Assembly (NCBI RefSeq): GCF_011806455.1
Contig: NZ_JAATOT010000001.1
Location: 1 to 64,000, forward strand
Direction of reading: 5' to 3'
Length of the DNA stretch: 64,000 nucleotides
From: Celeribacter sp. HF31
Lineage (GTDB): Bacteria > Pseudomonadota > Alphaproteobacteria > Rhodobacterales > Rhodobacteraceae
Below are positions 62,709 through 64,000 of the stretch, one piece after another. Under the pieces are notes generated by a model. That model was not told the origin of the DNA and did no database searches. It saw only the letters and a list, made by a program, of their open reading frames with translations. A program made the translations under genes and the position numbers. Within the stretch, counting starts at the first letter, position 1. Every line of letters begins with the position of its first letter.

Positions 62709-64000
62709 TCAAAGCCGGTTGGAAATCCAGCGGCATTGATAGGGCGCAAAATTGATGTTGGGTTTTGAAAGGTCGATTTTCTCGCCCGTCAACAGATCGT
62801 ACCAGGCCTCGCCGTCGATCAGGTTGATCGCGATATGCGGCACCTCGACCTCTTTGTCGGTCACATTGTGCAGCGCGAAAATCGACTGGTCCCGCTCCGG
62901 CGACTGGCGCCAGATGCCGAACATGTTGTCGTTCAACTGCATGGTGAATTGCGTGGCGTTCGGATGGAACGCCTGTTGGTTGATGCGAATGGCGATCCGG
63001 CGTTTCATCTCGGCCAGCACCTGGGCGTTCTGGCTTTCGGGATCGTCCAAAAGCGCGCGCAGTTCCGGGTAATCCCAGCGATGGCGGTTGATCGCGCGTT
63101 TCACGCCGGTCTTCTCGACGCCCGCGTGGTCGTTGTGGGTCGCCAAAAGCGAATGGATGTAGAAGGCGGGCACACCTTCGAGCGCCATGACGATGCTTTG
63201 CGAACAGAGGAAGCGGTCCACTTGGTGCCCGTCTTCACCCTTGGCAATCGTGCCTTTGAGCGCATCGAAATAGGTGATGTTCAGCTCGTAGGGTTTTTCA
63301 GAGCCGTCGGGCAGGGCGCGCATCGACACAAGGCCACCAAAATCGCGCACGCATTGGATCACCTCGCCAAGCTCTTCGGGCGCCAAAAGCCCCTCGGCCC
63401 CGCGCACCCCGATGCCGTCGTGAGAGGCGGCAAAGTTCAGATAGGCACAGCCCAACTGCGCCGGCGGCATCCGCATCAGCCATTGGTTGAGATAGGTCGA
63501 GGTGCCGGACAGAAGCGCGTGCAGCAACAAAGGCGGCAGCGAGAAGTTGTAGATCATATGCGCTTCGTTGCGGTTGCCGAAATAGCTCAGGTTTTCGGCA
63601 TTGGGCACGTTGGTCTCGGTCAGGAGCACCACGCGTTCCTCGGCGTAGTCGCAGAGCAACCGCATCAACCGCACGATGGCGTGGGTCTGCGGCAGGTGGA
63701 TGCAGGTCGTGCCCAACTCTTTCCAGACAAAGGCCACGGCATCGAGCCGGACGATCCGCACGCCATTGTCGACATGCAGCCGCATGATGCGCAGGAATTC
63801 GAACAACACCTCAGGGTTCTTGAAATCCACGTCGATCTGGTCGTGGCTAAACGTACACCAAACGTGCTTCGGCCCGTTCACCGTATTGACTTCGCGCAGC
63901 AAGGGCGAGGTGCGGGGCCGCGTCACCATGGACAAATCGTCGTCGGGCGAGGCCTCGACAAAGAATTTGTCATAGGGCTCGTGGCCCTGACGATACTCAG
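62709..64000 (-). CDS. GH13 sucrose phosphorylase-type enzyme (5' end outside the window)
   Basis: The frame is open to the window edge, so the start is missing; about 430 C-terminal codons are present. GH13 catalytic motifs are visible: the nucleophile Asp in GVRIVRLDAVAFVWKELG, the acid/base Glu in VVLLTETNVPNAEN, and the third carboxylate in NFAASHDGIGVRGAEG. The pattern, including YLNFAASHDGIG and a QVDRFLCSQSIVMALEGVPA barrel end, fits subfamily 18 (sucrose or glucosylglycerate phosphorylases). It would cleave a glucosyl bond with phosphate in the cytoplasm. A TTG and ATG near 63930 are internal codons, not starts. Confidence 0.85.
   Translation of the reverse strand, partial: EYRQGHEPYDKFFVEASPDDDLSMVTRPRTSPLLREVNTVNGPKHVWCTFSHDQIDVDFKNPEVLFEFLRIMRLHVDNGVRIVRLDAVAFVWKELGTTCIHLPQTHAIVRLMRLLCDYAEERVVLLTETNVPNAENLSYFGNRNEAHMIYNFSLPPLLLHALLSGTSTYLNQWLMRMPPAQLGCAYLNFAASHDGIGVRGAEGLLAPEELGEVIQCVRDFGGLVSMRALPDGSEKPYELNITYFDALKGTIAKGEDGHQVDRFLCSQSIVMALEGVPAFYIHSLLATHNDHAGVEKTGVKRAINRHRWDYPELRALLDDPESQNAQVLAEMKRRIAIRINQQAFHPNATQFTMQLNDNMFGIWRQSPERDQSIFALHNVTDKEVEVPHIAINLIDGEAWYDLLTGEKIDLSKPNINFAPYQCRWISNRL

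Noticed and set aside
1-64000. tRNA, rRNA, insertion sequences or prophage genes
   Set aside because: No cloverleaf, rRNA-like stretch, transposase, integrase or phage structural gene was seen; base composition is even across the coding regions.

Overview
The window looks like chromosomal DNA of a marine alphaproteobacterium of the Roseobacter group (Rhodobacterales). The inference rests on high GC, dense operons with ATGA/TGATG start-stop overlaps, a Roseobacter-type methylated-amine gene island, a soluble fdsGBACD formate dehydrogenase, a sitABCD metal transporter and a CtrA-type site. I cannot name a genus. There are about 56 protein genes, some partial. I saw no rRNA, tRNA, CRISPR array, insertion sequence or prophage.

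Layout. (1) 1-96: last codons of a dihydrolipoamide dehydrogenase. (2) 110-7931: a GntR/FCD regulator divergent from a five-gene ribose-type ABC importer operon, in which one permease is fused to a strictosidine-synthase/SMP-30-like beta-propeller and a second propeller gene follows. (3) 8101-14846: a putative exopolysaccharide locus (Sel1-repeat protein, UDP-xylose synthase-like enzyme, UDP-glucose 4-epimerase, membrane glycosyltransferase, GH26-like hydrolase). (4) 15087-17464: small secreted and membrane proteins and a second Lpd-like flavoprotein. (5) 17474-20992, minus strand: sitABCD Mn/Fe importer with Fur/Mur-like boxes. (6) 21155-26540, minus strand: cobalamin uptake and salvage (btuB-btuF-btuC-btuD-cbiZ) behind a cobalamin riboswitch. 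(7) 26650-29010, minus strand: Tex. (8) 29137-35987: LysR regulator and fdsGBACD. (9) 36046-61593: the methylated-amine island. (10) 61619-64000: a Gdx-type SMR exporter, a TetR regulator and a truncated GH13 phosphorylase-type gene.

How it works together. Regions 8 and 9 appear to encode almost a whole route from trimethylamine to CO2 and ammonium. Tmm oxidises TMA to TMAO. Tdm demethylates it to dimethylamine plus a C1 unit. DmmDABC demethylates dimethylamine to methylamine. GmaS and MgsABC pass the methylamine nitrogen and methyl group through gamma-glutamylmethylamide to N-methylglutamate, and MgdABCD regenerates glutamate. The C1 units enter the folate pool (GcvT-type domains in Tdm, DmmD and MgdC), pass through FolD to formyl-THF, and are released by PurU as formate. 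Fds then oxidises the formate with NAD+. An Amt-family transporter, a 58-residue membrane protein, a GntR/FCD regulator, an XRE-cupin regulator, a GlxA/AraC-type regulator and a signal-less LivJ-like binding protein accompany these enzymes.

The least-explained signals are non-coding. Three tandem 28-bp stem-loop repeats and an intrinsic terminator lie between tmm and tdm, and the T-run ends 10 nt before the assigned tdm start. A TTGG-N-CCAA operator recurs upstream of tmm, gntR and amt. Stem-loops without T-runs sit between several cistrons.
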